A program made the position numbers and the translations under genes. The notes under the pieces were generated by a model, which was not told the origin of the DNA, made no database searches, and worked only from the letters and a program-made list of their open reading frames with translations. This document shows positions 20,442 to 27,370 of a DNA stretch of 40,722 nucleotides, piece after piece. The first letter of the stretch is position 1. Each line of letters opens with the position of its first letter. The DNA is from a virus: the IMG/VR virus record IMGVR_UViG_3300031857_000458, positions 1-40,722 of that record. One strand, written 5' to 3'.

Positions 20442-21107
20442 ATGATTGTACGTGATGGTGAGAATGCTTATGCATTTGTGCACAATCCTCGAACCTCCGG
20501 AACGAGTATTACAGATTATCTTTTAAAAAATTGCGAAGGTAGAAGACTTTGTAATGTAGATGATTATGTACAAGAACATTCGATATATGCTGAAGAGATA
20601 AAGTACAGATCTTTTTCAAATCATTATATCTTTGGCTTTATTCGTAATCCATTCTCTCGCGAATCTACACTTCACAAGTTGTATTGCAGAGACACTGGAA
20701 CTGATGTAGAATTTAAAAAATGGTTATTTGACGAATCGATTCCATGGTATAGAAAACCGCAGTATGGATATTTCTGTGATTCAAATGGAAAGATCAAAGC
20801 AAACATCTTTAAATTTGAAGAAAGAACAAGTGCCATTGCTACTATTGCTGATGTAATTGGTACAGATGCAGAAGCATTTGAAAAACACAATGTACATAAT
20901 GGCTTCAATATTAATATGTCGTATATCAATGAATATGATAATGAAATGATAGATCTTGTATCAGAAAGATATAAAGTAGATCTTGAAGCCTTTGGTTATT
21001 ACTTTGATGGACACACACCTGTAATTCAGGAAGTTCCTTTTAGTTTTGATGAAGACACAATTCACTATAATATCAAACCACCAGAATATAGGTTTGTGAA
21101 TGTATGA
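20442..21107 (+). CDS. Sulfotransferase-like protein
   Basis: 221 residues. Residues 12-22 (FVHNPRTSGTS) match the 5'-phosphosulfate-binding loop of sulfotransferases (usual form HIPKTGGTS), and residues 66-76 (FIRNPFSREST) match the 3'-phosphate-binding strand-loop (usual form VRNPYDRxxS). These two motifs at this spacing support the sulfotransferase fold, with PAPS as the expected sulfate donor. The acceptor cannot be read from the sequence; family members act on sugars and other hydroxyl or amino groups. It starts four bases after the chaperone-like gene, with a weak ribosome site, and overlaps the next gene by four bases (ATGA). Codon use matches the neighbours. Alternative: a kinase-like P-loop protein of another family, less likely given both motifs. 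Confidence 0.72.
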   Translation: MIVRDGENAYAFVHNPRTSGTSITDYLLKNCEGRRLCNVDDYVQEHSIYAEEIKYRSFSNHYIFGFIRNPFSRESTLHKLYCRDTGTDVEFKKWLFDESIPWYRKPQYGYFCDSNGKIKANIFKFEERTSAIATIADVIGTDAEAFEKHNVHNGFNINMSYINEYDNEMIDLVSERYKVDLEAFGYYFDGHTPVIQEVPFSFDEDTIHYNIKPPEYRFVNV

Positions 21108-21793
21108 CAGAACTTAGTTATGATTTTATAGTCTCAGATTTTTTCTTAAAAGACTTTAAAGAAGAACTGTGGGTCGATCAAGAAATAGTTCGGACAGCAT
21201 GGTGCACAGAGTTACCTGAAGCTGATCCGATTATAGAAGATTTACTTAATGCGTTTCCTGATATTACACTTGATTATTTGAAATCAAATAAGTCTAATAT
21301 GATTGGATACGCATCAAACTATCGACCACCATATTCAAATGGATGTGTTAGTTGGTATGCTTGGGAGTACCCAAGCCAAGAAGATCATGAAGAGTATAAC
21401 ATATTCTTACCAGATGGATGCAAATTAAACAGATGGTTCGGCAAGAAATATGATCTTGTAACAAAAGAAGTCTGGCTAAAGTATGTGTTTGCTGGTAAGA
21501 CGATGAGAAGACCTGATCTTCCACCATGCAAAATTGAACCATTCTATGCTTTGATATCTGACCAGAATAAGAATGTTCTTCCACATGTGGATGTTTATTT
21601 TAATTCTACACACGAAGACGTGAAAAAGTATTGTGAGGAACAAGGACTTATCTATCCAGCTCCTCCTGAACTTGAAAGAGATGAAAGAAGACTTTGGGCT
21701 GTTGTTTATGATTATGACACATTGGAAATTTCTAAGGTAAAGGCTTATGATATCTTCAACTTTAAGAAGAGAAACCAAGTTTCTACAATTTGA
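21104..21793 (+). CDS. Unrecognised protein, possibly frameshifted at its 3' end
   Basis: 229 residues, rich in aromatic and acidic residues, coupled to the sulfotransferase-like gene by an ATGA overlap. I do not recognise a family with confidence. Visible features: a start FIVSDFFLKDFKEELW similar in style to phage proteins of the 2OG-oxygenase type, a Tyr/Trp-rich middle (SWYAWEYPSQED), and LPHVDVYFNSTHED near residue 163 with one H-x-D pair, which is too little to assign an oxygenase. The frame ends at TGA 21791, but the +1 frame continues without stop to 21905 with a sequence that reads like a natural continuation (FDEEFKKTLEDLDEKFWS). Either the gene is frameshifted or a short overlapping gene follows. 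Confidence 0.65.
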   Translation: MTELSYDFIVSDFFLKDFKEELWVDQEIVRTAWCTELPEADPIIEDLLNAFPDITLDYLKSNKSNMIGYASNYRPPYSNGCVSWYAWEYPSQEDHEEYNIFLPDGCKLNRWFGKKYDLVTKEVWLKYVFAGKTMRRPDLPPCKIEPFYALISDQNKNVLPHVDVYFNSTHEDVKKYCEEQGLIYPAPPELERDERRLWAVVYDYDTLEISKVKAYDIFNFKKRNQVSTI

Positions 21794-21905
21794 TGAAGAA
21801 TTCAAAAAAACACTTGAAGATCTAGACGAAAAATTCTGGTCAACAATTGAATATGAGAAAGATCTATACACTATAAATAGATATGTTAAGTTTGAGGAAG
21901 AATAA
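21747..21905 (+). CDS. Possible 52-aa overlapping gene or frameshifted tail
   Basis: An ATG at 21747 in the +1 frame of the preceding gene has AAGG nine bases upstream (21734-21737) and opens 52 codons to TAA 21903-21905, just before ATG 21906. The product (MISSTLRRETKFLQFDEEFK, then a Glu/Lys/Asp-rich helix and DLYTINRYVKFEEE) is highly charged. Without it, 21794-21905 would be the longest non-coding gap of the plus-strand cluster. It may be a separate small protein or the displaced C-terminus of the 229-aa protein. The 21872 late promoter box and the next gene's ribosome site are both inside it. Confidence 0.4.
   Translation: MISSTLRRETKFLQFDEEFKKTLEDLDEKFWSTIEYEKDLYTINRYVKFEEE
21872..21879 (+). 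promoter_or_regulatory. T4-type late promoter, exact consensus
   Basis: TATAAATA exactly matches the T4 late consensus, which is read by host RNA polymerase carrying gp55 and gp33 with the gp45 clamp. T4 spacing puts the transcript start near 21885, and the strong ribosome site GAGGAAG (21894-21900) and ATG 21906 follow at the expected distances. It would drive the 21906-23806 structural genes. Confidence 0.72.
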
Positions 21906-22235
21906 ATGGCAATTAAGGCAAATCTACAAATCGACCAAGGCGCTGATTTCAGCACAGACATCGATGTGCTCGATGATGCTGGCGATGTAGTAAACCTAAC
22001 TGGTTATACTGGTGCTGCACAGATGCGCAAGCACTACACTTCTTCTACATCAACTGCTTTTACTGTAGCCATTAATGCTGGTGACGGAACTGTAACACTG
22101 AGTATGAATGCTGCTACATCTGCAAATGTAACTGCTGGTAGATATGTTTATGACTGTGAACTGACAAGTTCAAGTAATACAGTCTCGCGTTTGGTTGAAG
22201 GTATTGTGACAGTCACTCCTCAAGTTACGAGGTAA
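21906..22235 (+). CDS. Small Ig-like or BppU-like virion protein
   Basis: 109 residues with a single beta-sandwich-like pattern: IDQGADFSTDIDVLDDAGDV, NLTGYTGAAQMRK, then TAGRYVYDCELTSS and a final VEGIVTVTPQVTR. The layout (G-x-D-F, a D-L/N-L-T-G-Y turn, a T-A-G-x-Y-x-Y-D strand) resembles the N-terminal domain of BppU-type baseplate proteins and short structural proteins of marine T4-like phages. It may be an adaptor on the baseplate or fibre. It has the best ribosome site in the area (GAGGAAG) and an exact late promoter 27 bases before the start. The next ATG follows two bases after its stop. Confidence 0.68.
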   Translation: MAIKANLQIDQGADFSTDIDVLDDAGDVVNLTGYTGAAQMRKHYTSSTSTAFTVAINAGDGTVTLSMNAATSANVTAGRYVYDCELTSSSNTVSRLVEGIVTVTPQVTR

Positions 22236-22237
22236 TC

Positions 22238-22498
22238 ATGGCTCTCAAAGCTAAAATTATACAGAATACAAATATGATTGCAAGAGTTACCACGTCTGGT
22301 GACTCTCTTGCCGCCTCTAAACCAGTAACTCTTAAGAATCAAATTAATGAAATTCGTAGCATTGAAGATTTTGGCGATGTTGATGAAGTGAATGTAACAT
22401 CAGGTGCTACTCTAGTGTATAATTCCGTAAGTGATAAATATGAAGTAAGACCGCTCGCAATCGAAGACCTCGGGAATATTGACGGGGGAACTTTTTAA
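22238..22498 (+). CDS. Small fibre-associated protein ending in DGGTF
   Basis: 86 residues, beginning MALKAKIIQNTNMIARVTTS, with GAG..VNVTSGATLVYNSVSD in the second half. It ends in NIDGGTF, nearly the same last residues as the 431-aa fibre immediately downstream (TLDGGTF), which suggests a shared C-terminal docking or capping signal. It has no enzyme motif, no membrane segment and no Cys. GAGG precedes the start. The 3' part carries a one-mismatch late box (GATAAATA, 22433-22440) upstream of the next gene. It is probably a structural accessory protein of a fibre; the exact role is unknown. Confidence 0.62.
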   Translation: MALKAKIIQNTNMIARVTTSGDSLAASKPVTLKNQINEIRSIEDFGDVDEVNVTSGATLVYNSVSDKYEVRPLAIEDLGNIDGGTF

Positions 22499-22510
22499 TA
22501 AGGAAGACTA

Positions 22511-23806
22511 ATGGCTAATTTAATTCAGATCAAAAGATCTTTAAATACAGCCACCGCTCCGTCATTAGCTAATGGTGAATTGGCCTTTACAGCAAACGGT
22601 GACCATCTGTTCATCGGTTCAAATGGTGCGTCATTCACCATTGCTGGTAAGTTCAATCCCGGTGTGCTCACCGCGAATCAGGCACTTGTTGCCAATGGTT
22701 CAAGTGCTATCAATAATATTATCGTAGCAAATCTAGTACCGACAGTTGTTTATGCAAATGGTAGTATTGGTACTGCTGGCCAGCGTCTGACTTCGAATGG
22801 TTCTACTATCTATTGGGAAACACCTCTTCCAGGTGTTGCCGGTGCAAATACTAGCATTCAGTTCAATGACAGTAGTTCACTTGCTGGTTCTGCTAACCTA
22901 ACATTTGACAAGATTACAAACCTTCTTTACGTTCCAAACGTAAATACTGCGTCGTTGAATGTAACCGGATTTACTGCTAACTCTACACGAGTATCAATTT
23001 CTACTGGCGCAGGTCTGGAAGCCAATGGTGGTATTGGTAATGCTGGTCAGGTACTTCACTCGAACGGCACAACTGCTTACTGGGCAAATACTACAGCTGA
23101 TATTACTGAGGTAATTGCCGGCGACGGTATAACCGGTGGTGGTACCGGTGGAGCTGTGACTCTCAATGTAGTTGGTTCGAATAGTATCAGCGTTGCAGCA
23201 GATTCAATTAGTGTCCCAACCGGTTCTACACTCACAGTCAACTCGACTGGTGTGCATGTCAATAATGCGCTATCGATTGGTGATCTTGTTCTTTCCGGTA
23301 ACCTGACCGTTTCTGGTACACTTACCACGATTGATACAAACAACCTTACAATCGAAGATCCTATGATTAAGGTTGCTAACGGCAACGGTACAGATACCGT
23401 CGACGTTGGTTTCTATGGTATGTTCACAAACGGTGGCACACGTTATACTGGTCTTGTTCGTGATGCATCAGATGGAGTCTATAAGCTCTTTACTGGTCTC
23501 GAAGTTGAGCCAACAACGACAGTCAATACTGCTGCTGTTGGTTTTGGTATTGCTTCTCTTGAAGCTTATCTGAACTCTGGTGCTTTAATTTCAAATAATA
23601 GCACTCTTAGCATTACAGCAAACAGTGAGATCGCTGTTTCGATTGCAGCAAATACTATCAAGTTATCAACACTCACGTCTGGTGGTATTCTAGTTGGTAA
23701 CTCAACAAATGGCATGACAAACTTGGCCGTCGGCACAGATGGTTATGTTCTACAGTCAAATGGCTCAACAGTAGTCTATGGCACACTTGACGGAGGCACG
23801 TTCTAA
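22511..23806 (+). CDS. Tail fibre protein with Mtd-like N-terminus
   Basis: 431 residues. The first 45 (MANLIQIKRSLNTATAPSLA, then NGELAFTANGDHLFIGSNG) fit the short N-terminal domain found in many phage fibres and in the major tropism determinant: a KR, a P-x-L-x-x-GE-L-A-F turn and a final xLFIG strand. Two GQxLxSNGxxxYW modules follow (22762-22820 and 23029-23086). A later segment (GFYGMF...YTGLVRDASDGVYKLF) is shared with the 1651-aa fibre. The C-terminus is DGGTF. This is a probable fibre or adhesin attached to the baseplate. AAGGA precedes the start. There is no collagen block and no S74 cap, so trimerisation must be handled differently. Confidence 0.75.
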   Translation: MANLIQIKRSLNTATAPSLANGELAFTANGDHLFIGSNGASFTIAGKFNPGVLTANQALVANGSSAINNIIVANLVPTVVYANGSIGTAGQRLTSNGSTIYWETPLPGVAGANTSIQFNDSSSLAGSANLTFDKITNLLYVPNVNTASLNVTGFTANSTRVSISTGAGLEANGGIGNAGQVLHSNGTTAYWANTTADITEVIAGDGITGGGTGGAVTLNVVGSNSISVAADSISVPTGSTLTVNSTGVHVNNALSIGDLVLSGNLTVSGTLTTIDTNNLTIEDPMIKVANGNGTDTVDVGFYGMFTNGGTRYTGLVRDASDGVYKLFTGLEVEPTTTVNTAAVGFGIASLEAYLNSGALISNNSTLSITANSEIAVSIAANTIKLSTLTSGGILVGNSTNGMTNLAVGTDGYVLQSNGSTVVYGTLDGGTF

Positions 23807-23810
23807 TATT

Positions 23811-24020
23811 ATGGAAGCTGAATTTGTTAATGAGTATATTAATCGATTGACGATGAATCTACATGAATCCGTAAGTAAAACCGTTCTACATGAAACAAGG
23901 CTGGCGATACTCGAAAAGAGTTACGCCAGCCTCCAAACTGAACACCAAAAAGTTTTACTAGAATTAGAGCGTCTTAAGAAGAAACCTTCAAAACAGAATT
24001 TAGATTCTACCGACGCCTAA
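23811..24020 (+). CDS. Small coiled-coil protein
   Basis: 69 residues from ATG 23811; an in-frame upstream ATG at 23778 lies inside the fibre gene and is less likely. The middle (ETRLAILEKSYASLQTEHQK, then VLLELERLKKK) has regular hydrophobic spacing typical of a coiled coil; the end is Lys-rich. It is the last gene of this plus-strand block, and its last 14 bases overlap the end of the convergent minus-strand gene (24007-24020). A strong hairpin (23899-23931) lies inside the coding sequence. By position and type it parallels the 69-aa gene at 15884. No clear SD is seen just before the ATG (TTCTAATATT), so translation may depend on coupling to the fibre gene stop. Confidence 0.6.
   Translation: MEAEFVNEYINRLTMNLHESVSKTVLHETRLAILEKSYASLQTEHQKVLLELERLKKKPSKQNLDSTDA
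23899..23931 (-). terminator. Strong hairpin, possible terminator of the minus-strand operon
   Basis: Arms GGCTGGCG (23899-23906) and CGCCAGCC (23924-23931) pair perfectly over eight bases; inside, ACTC/GAGT adds four pairs after a 2x2 mismatch, closing a GAAAA-type loop. Read on the minus strand, it lies 76-108 bases past the stop of the FkbM fusion gene and is followed by TTGTTTC, a weak T-run. On the plus strand no T-run follows. It may stop minus-strand transcripts from running against the fibre genes. Confidence 0.45.
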
Positions 24021-25254
24021 AGTGATAGTCACCATCCACGTTACCAATATGGATCTGACTCACTAGTTCAAATCCCATCTCGTCGAGATATTCGATCACT
24101 ACATCTTTTTGTGGTGCACCTAGGTTGTATTCCTGGTGTTGCATTTCAATAATGATGTCTTGACATTTTGATAGTGTCTCTTGCCCACCGACAAGAATTA
24201 GTAACTCTGCACCCTGCACATCAATCTTGACAAGGTCTGGCTTCGGCCAGCCTTTTTCTGATGCAATGTCGTCGAGCGATCTCATCTTCTTATCGACTGC
24301 GTGTTCCTCAGTAAAGAACTGAGTATCTTCCTTAAAGACTGAGTTGCCAGCAGGATCCATTGGATTCTCGTAGTACTTTACCCATCGAGTAAAGTCTCCG
24401 ACTGGACCATCACAGTAATAATCAAGACCGGATTCCTTGTAAAGAAACTCTGCATGATTCATTGCATCAAACATAACGATCTTTGAATCTGGCCAGATCT
24501 TCTTAGCTTCTTTGGTCCAGTGCATTACACAAGCCCCAATATCGTAGATCACCTTTGGCTCTACGCCTTCTAGCATCATGCCATTGAGATAATCAACATG
24601 ATCTTTTGGCTGGTCGTCTCGCAGTGACAACTCTCGAAGTCTTGCCTCTACTAGATTGACTTCTGGCAATTGTACGTGCATAGTCGTAGAACCGATGTGG
24701 CCACAACGAACTGACGGATCACACCAAAGTTTAAATCCTTTAGTGATTGCCTTCTTACAGAAATCTGTATCTTCGCTGATCGTATTACCGTGATCGAGAG
24801 CAGGATGATACTCGAACTGTGGATAACCTACACCGGCCAGAACTTCTTTCTTAACAAGCACACAGCCAAAGCCACAACCACCAATACCAACTAGATTCCA
24901 GTTCTTTGCATAGAGATCTTCGGTTGTCATACGTGTACCGAACGGCTCGTAGATCTCAAGCATCTGTGGTTCAAGTCTCTGACGATACACACCAGAAACC
25001 AGATCCTGATCATGAGCAAGGAGTTTTTTCAGCGTATCTGGTGGAAACGTAATGTCATGATCGACCGAGAACAAATAGTCGTAATCACGTACAACCCAGT
25101 CTGCAATCAAGTTACGAACCTGATCTACTCGGTATCCATAGAAGTATTGAAAGGTTGTTTCATATCCTTCAGGAACTTCCAAGTCATAGATCGACTTAAA
25201 GGTCTCTGCTTCGATATAACGAGCAGTAGGAATGGCAATTAAGATTTTTTTCAT
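24007..25254 (-). CDS. Fused GT2-type glycosyltransferase and FkbM methyltransferase
   Basis: 415 residues with two enzyme domains. Residues 1-195 are GT-A-like: RVDQVRNLIADW (42-53), the DxD metal/nucleotide-sugar site in SVDHDITFPPD (63-73), and SEDTDFCKKA (160-169), which fits the ED acid motif of GT2 enzymes. Residues 232-415 are an FkbM-type methyltransferase: VIYDIGA (235-241) as SAM motif I and the hallmark KIDVQGAELL (343-352). The likely job is adding a sugar from a nucleotide donor and O-methylating it or a neighbouring sugar. It is the second gene of a two-gene minus-strand operon, overlapping the GT4-GT2 gene by four bases, and it converges on a plus-strand gene with a 14-base overlap. 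The acceptor is unknown: fibre proteins or host surface glycan. Confidence 0.82.
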   Translation of the reverse strand: MKKILIAIPTARYIEAETFKSIYDLEVPEGYETTFQYFYGYRVDQVRNLIADWVVRDYDYLFSVDHDITFPPDTLKKLLAHDQDLVSGVYRQRLEPQMLEIYEPFGTRMTTEDLYAKNWNLVGIGGCGFGCVLVKKEVLAGVGYPQFEYHPALDHGNTISEDTDFCKKAITKGFKLWCDPSVRCGHIGSTTMHVQLPEVNLVEARLRELSLRDDQPKDHVDYLNGMMLEGVEPKVIYDIGACVMHWTKEAKKIWPDSKIVMFDAMNHAEFLYKESGLDYYCDGPVGDFTRWVKYYENPMDPAGNSVFKEDTQFFTEEHAVDKKMRSLDDIASEKGWPKPDLVKIDVQGAELLILVGGQETLSKCQDIIIEMQHQEYNLGAPQKDVVIEYLDEMGFELVSQIHIGNVDGDYHFRRR

Positions 25255-27290
25255 AGCGGTCTGAGATCAATCTGTCCTGGAAAGAATGGAGAATTATTCA
25301 ATATTTTTGCTGCAGTCTTATTTTGTTCTTCTGCATTTACTTTGTAGTCATTAAGTGGATTCAGATCGTTATAGTTAACTACAATATCTGTTACGCACAC
25401 AACTTTGTTCGGATCTGCTCGTTCAATTAAATAATAAAACAATGAAGTATCACCGCCTGCTCTTGGCCATTTTCCATCAATCTGCAAATCTTCTTTTGTC
25501 AAGTTTTTAACTAACGAAGATTTAAACGTACGCAGGTGCGTGTATGGCATGTTCCAATTGAACCTGTATGAACGATAGAATTTGTTTGCCTTAATTTCAG
25601 GCGGATATTCCTGAGCAATCAGCGGAATGTTGTCTGCCATAGACCAACACGATCCGTATGTAAACTCAGCATCTTCGTGATAAAGGTTGTTGTACATATG
25701 GAAGATAGTGGGATCGTTGACAAGTGAATCATCACCATCAAGAAGCATGATATACTGTTCTGTTATCAATTGCTTGATCGTATCATAGTGATTTGCAACA
25801 GCGCCAAGATTCTCTTCATTTTGTAAAACAGTAAAGTGCCAACGTTGCCATTGTGGAAGCGAGTTGATGGTTTCCCTGGCGACCTTTACTGTATTATCTG
25901 TTGAGTAATCATCAATAATATACATGTGATAGTCAGTATAGTCTTGCGCGGCTACAGATCGAATACACCTTTCAATGTATGCTTCAGCATTATATACAGG
26001 CGTAATAACTGCTATAGATTTTTCATCTGAGATCTTAACTGGTTGGAGTTCCTCTGCATTCAAGAACCGGCGGTTGAATACTTTGCGAACCTTATTGTTG
26101 ATCTTCGTAACCTTGCGATACTCATCAACAGGCAAGTATTCACCAAGTTTCTTATACAGATGTTGTTTCCACTGAAGAGCAACCGTATCCCAAGTACAAA
26201 TGTCTTTGACCTGATTGCAAGCGTACATCTTCTGTTGATGCAGATAAGGAGTATTATATGCTTCTACGACCTTGTCAACAAACAAATTCACCTGTTGTTC
26301 CTGGTTCAGCCATTGCATTGCCCAGTTCGGTTCAACAGGATACTTGATCTTCCATGATGCCAGATCAATTGCAGTCTCTTCAAGTGCACCGAACTGACAT
26401 GTGATGAGTGGTACATTATGAGCCAGAGCTTCAAGTGTTGAGATGCCAAACGTCTCTGGGAAACCTACAGGGTAAATCATGTAGGATGCTTTGCGTAGGA
26501 TATCTGAGATCTCTTGTTGAGTAATTACACCGGTGAATTCAATGTCTCCACCATAGTGCATCATAAGATCAGTCCAGTCTTTTTGTTGCTGGTCTGGACC
26601 TGCCGCTTCACGAAACTTATAATAGCCACCGACAATCTTGAGCTTTGCATCTGGAATACGGCGCTTAACTTCTGGCCAGATCTGTTTGACAAGAGGAATC
26701 ATTCCCTTGGTCACAGATGCATTGAAGACAAAAAGGTTCGGATCTTTCTCACGAATATCAATCCAACCTGGATTCATATTGCCAATACCGTTACGAGTCA
26801 GGAAGATGTGATTCTTTAGAACATCATAGTTACGACGGAATCCATGATCGCAGTGAGTTACGTATCCAGTGTGCCAGTCTGAGAGAGTAAAGATTTCATT
26901 CAGTTTGCCAATATTAATCAAATACTCGATCTGATCATCGCCCTCGCAGAACGTATCATGCATCCAAAGGCAAACGTGTTTAGAATTGGCTATAATTGGC
27001 CAGTCTTCTGCAATGGGTTTTACGGACCGAGATACGATACAGACATCATATGTTTTACGGTTTGACTTGGGTCCATCGCCAGCTACAGGGCGATAATTAA
27101 CACCATTATACAATCCCCCGCGCGAGTCATCCGAAACACAATCATTAAAGACTGTAACATCAAAGCCTATTTTGGCAAGTTCTTCTGACATGCGAATTAC
27201 GGCCGATTCGGATCCTCCAAGTCCTCTCTTTGAGAGAGTGGATCCGTCATAGGTTAGGCCGAGTGTATCTATAAAAGCAATCTTCATCAT
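25251..27290 (-). CDS. Fused GT4 and GT2 glycosyltransferase
   Basis: 679 residues, two complete-looking glycosyltransferases. Residues 1-380 are GT4 (GT-B fold): KRGLGGSESA at 21-30, and PETFGISTLEA at 278-288 holding the EX7E donor-binding motif (E279, E287). Residues 424-660 are GT2 (GT-A fold): IAVITPVYNAEAYIERCIRS, IIDDYSTDNT near 458, and LLDGDDS (516-522) as the metal-binding DxD-type site. Such bidomain enzymes make two successive linkages or polymerise short glycans. The chosen start is ATG 27290 (MMK); ATG 27287 is the alternative. There is no SD, and a consensus sigma70 promoter places the transcript start at about this ATG. It overlaps the downstream gene by four bases. Substrates cannot be read from the sequence. 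Confidence 0.85.
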   Translation of the reverse strand: MMKIAFIDTLGLTYDGSTLSKRGLGGSESAVIRMSEELAKIGFDVTVFNDCVSDDSRGGLYNGVNYRPVAGDGPKSNRKTYDVCIVSRSVKPIAEDWPIIANSKHVCLWMHDTFCEGDDQIEYLINIGKLNEIFTLSDWHTGYVTHCDHGFRRNYDVLKNHIFLTRNGIGNMNPGWIDIREKDPNLFVFNASVTKGMIPLVKQIWPEVKRRIPDAKLKIVGGYYKFREAAGPDQQQKDWTDLMMHYGGDIEFTGVITQQEISDILRKASYMIYPVGFPETFGISTLEALAHNVPLITCQFGALEETAIDLASWKIKYPVEPNWAMQWLNQEQQVNLFVDKVVEAYNTPYLHQQKMYACNQVKDICTWDTVALQWKQHLYKKLGEYLPVDEYRKVTKINNKVRKVFNRRFLNAEELQPVKISDEKSIAVITPVYNAEAYIERCIRSVAAQDYTDYHMYIIDDYSTDNTVKVARETINSLPQWQRWHFTVLQNEENLGAVANHYDTIKQLITEQYIMLLDGDDSLVNDPTIFHMYNNLYHEDAEFTYGSCWSMADNIPLIAQEYPPEIKANKFYRSYRFNWNMPYTHLRTFKSSLVKNLTKEDLQIDGKWPRAGGDTSLFYYLIERADPNKVVCVTDIVVNYNDLNPLNDYKVNAEEQNKTAAKILNNSPFFPGQIDLRPL

Positions 27291-27296
27291 AGTTCC

Positions 27297-27325
27297 ATTA
27301 TAAATAAAAACAATAATACTGTCAA
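27297..27325 (-). promoter_or_regulatory. Consensus sigma70 promoter for the glycosyltransferase operon
   Basis: On the minus strand, TTGACA (27325-27320), a 17-base spacer and TATAAT (27302-27297) form an exact host housekeeping promoter. The TATAAT ends six bases before the first ATG of the GT4-GT2 gene, so the transcript should begin at or beside that AUG. The -35 region overlaps a short inverted repeat (27321-27338, seven paired positions around AAAT) that could be an operator. This is typical of early phage genes read by unmodified host polymerase. Confidence 0.75.
27299..27306 (+). promoter_or_regulatory. T4-type late promoter, exact consensus
   Basis: TATAAATA on the plus strand, 72 bases before the ATG of the 1651-aa fibre gene; the predicted start is near 27312. 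Four bases of the box (27299-27302) are also part of the minus-strand sigma70 -10 element. The leader of about 59 bases contains the 27321-27338 inverted repeat and the GGGGAG ribosome site (27361-27366). Confidence 0.75.
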
Positions 27326-27370
27326 CTAAATAGTTGGCTTACAAGATATATATCTGCTTTGGGGAGCCAC

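Noticed and set aside
23778-23810. Upstream ATG 23778 as start of the small coiled-coil gene
   Set aside because: It lies within the last codons of the fibre gene in another frame; ATG 23811 is just past the fibre stop and gives a clean 69-aa product.
27359-27370. TTG 27359 as start of the giant fibre
   Set aside because: It overlaps the GGGGAG ribosome site that fits ATG 27371, and [10 protein letters not shown] is the natural beginning of an Mtd-like fibre N-terminus.
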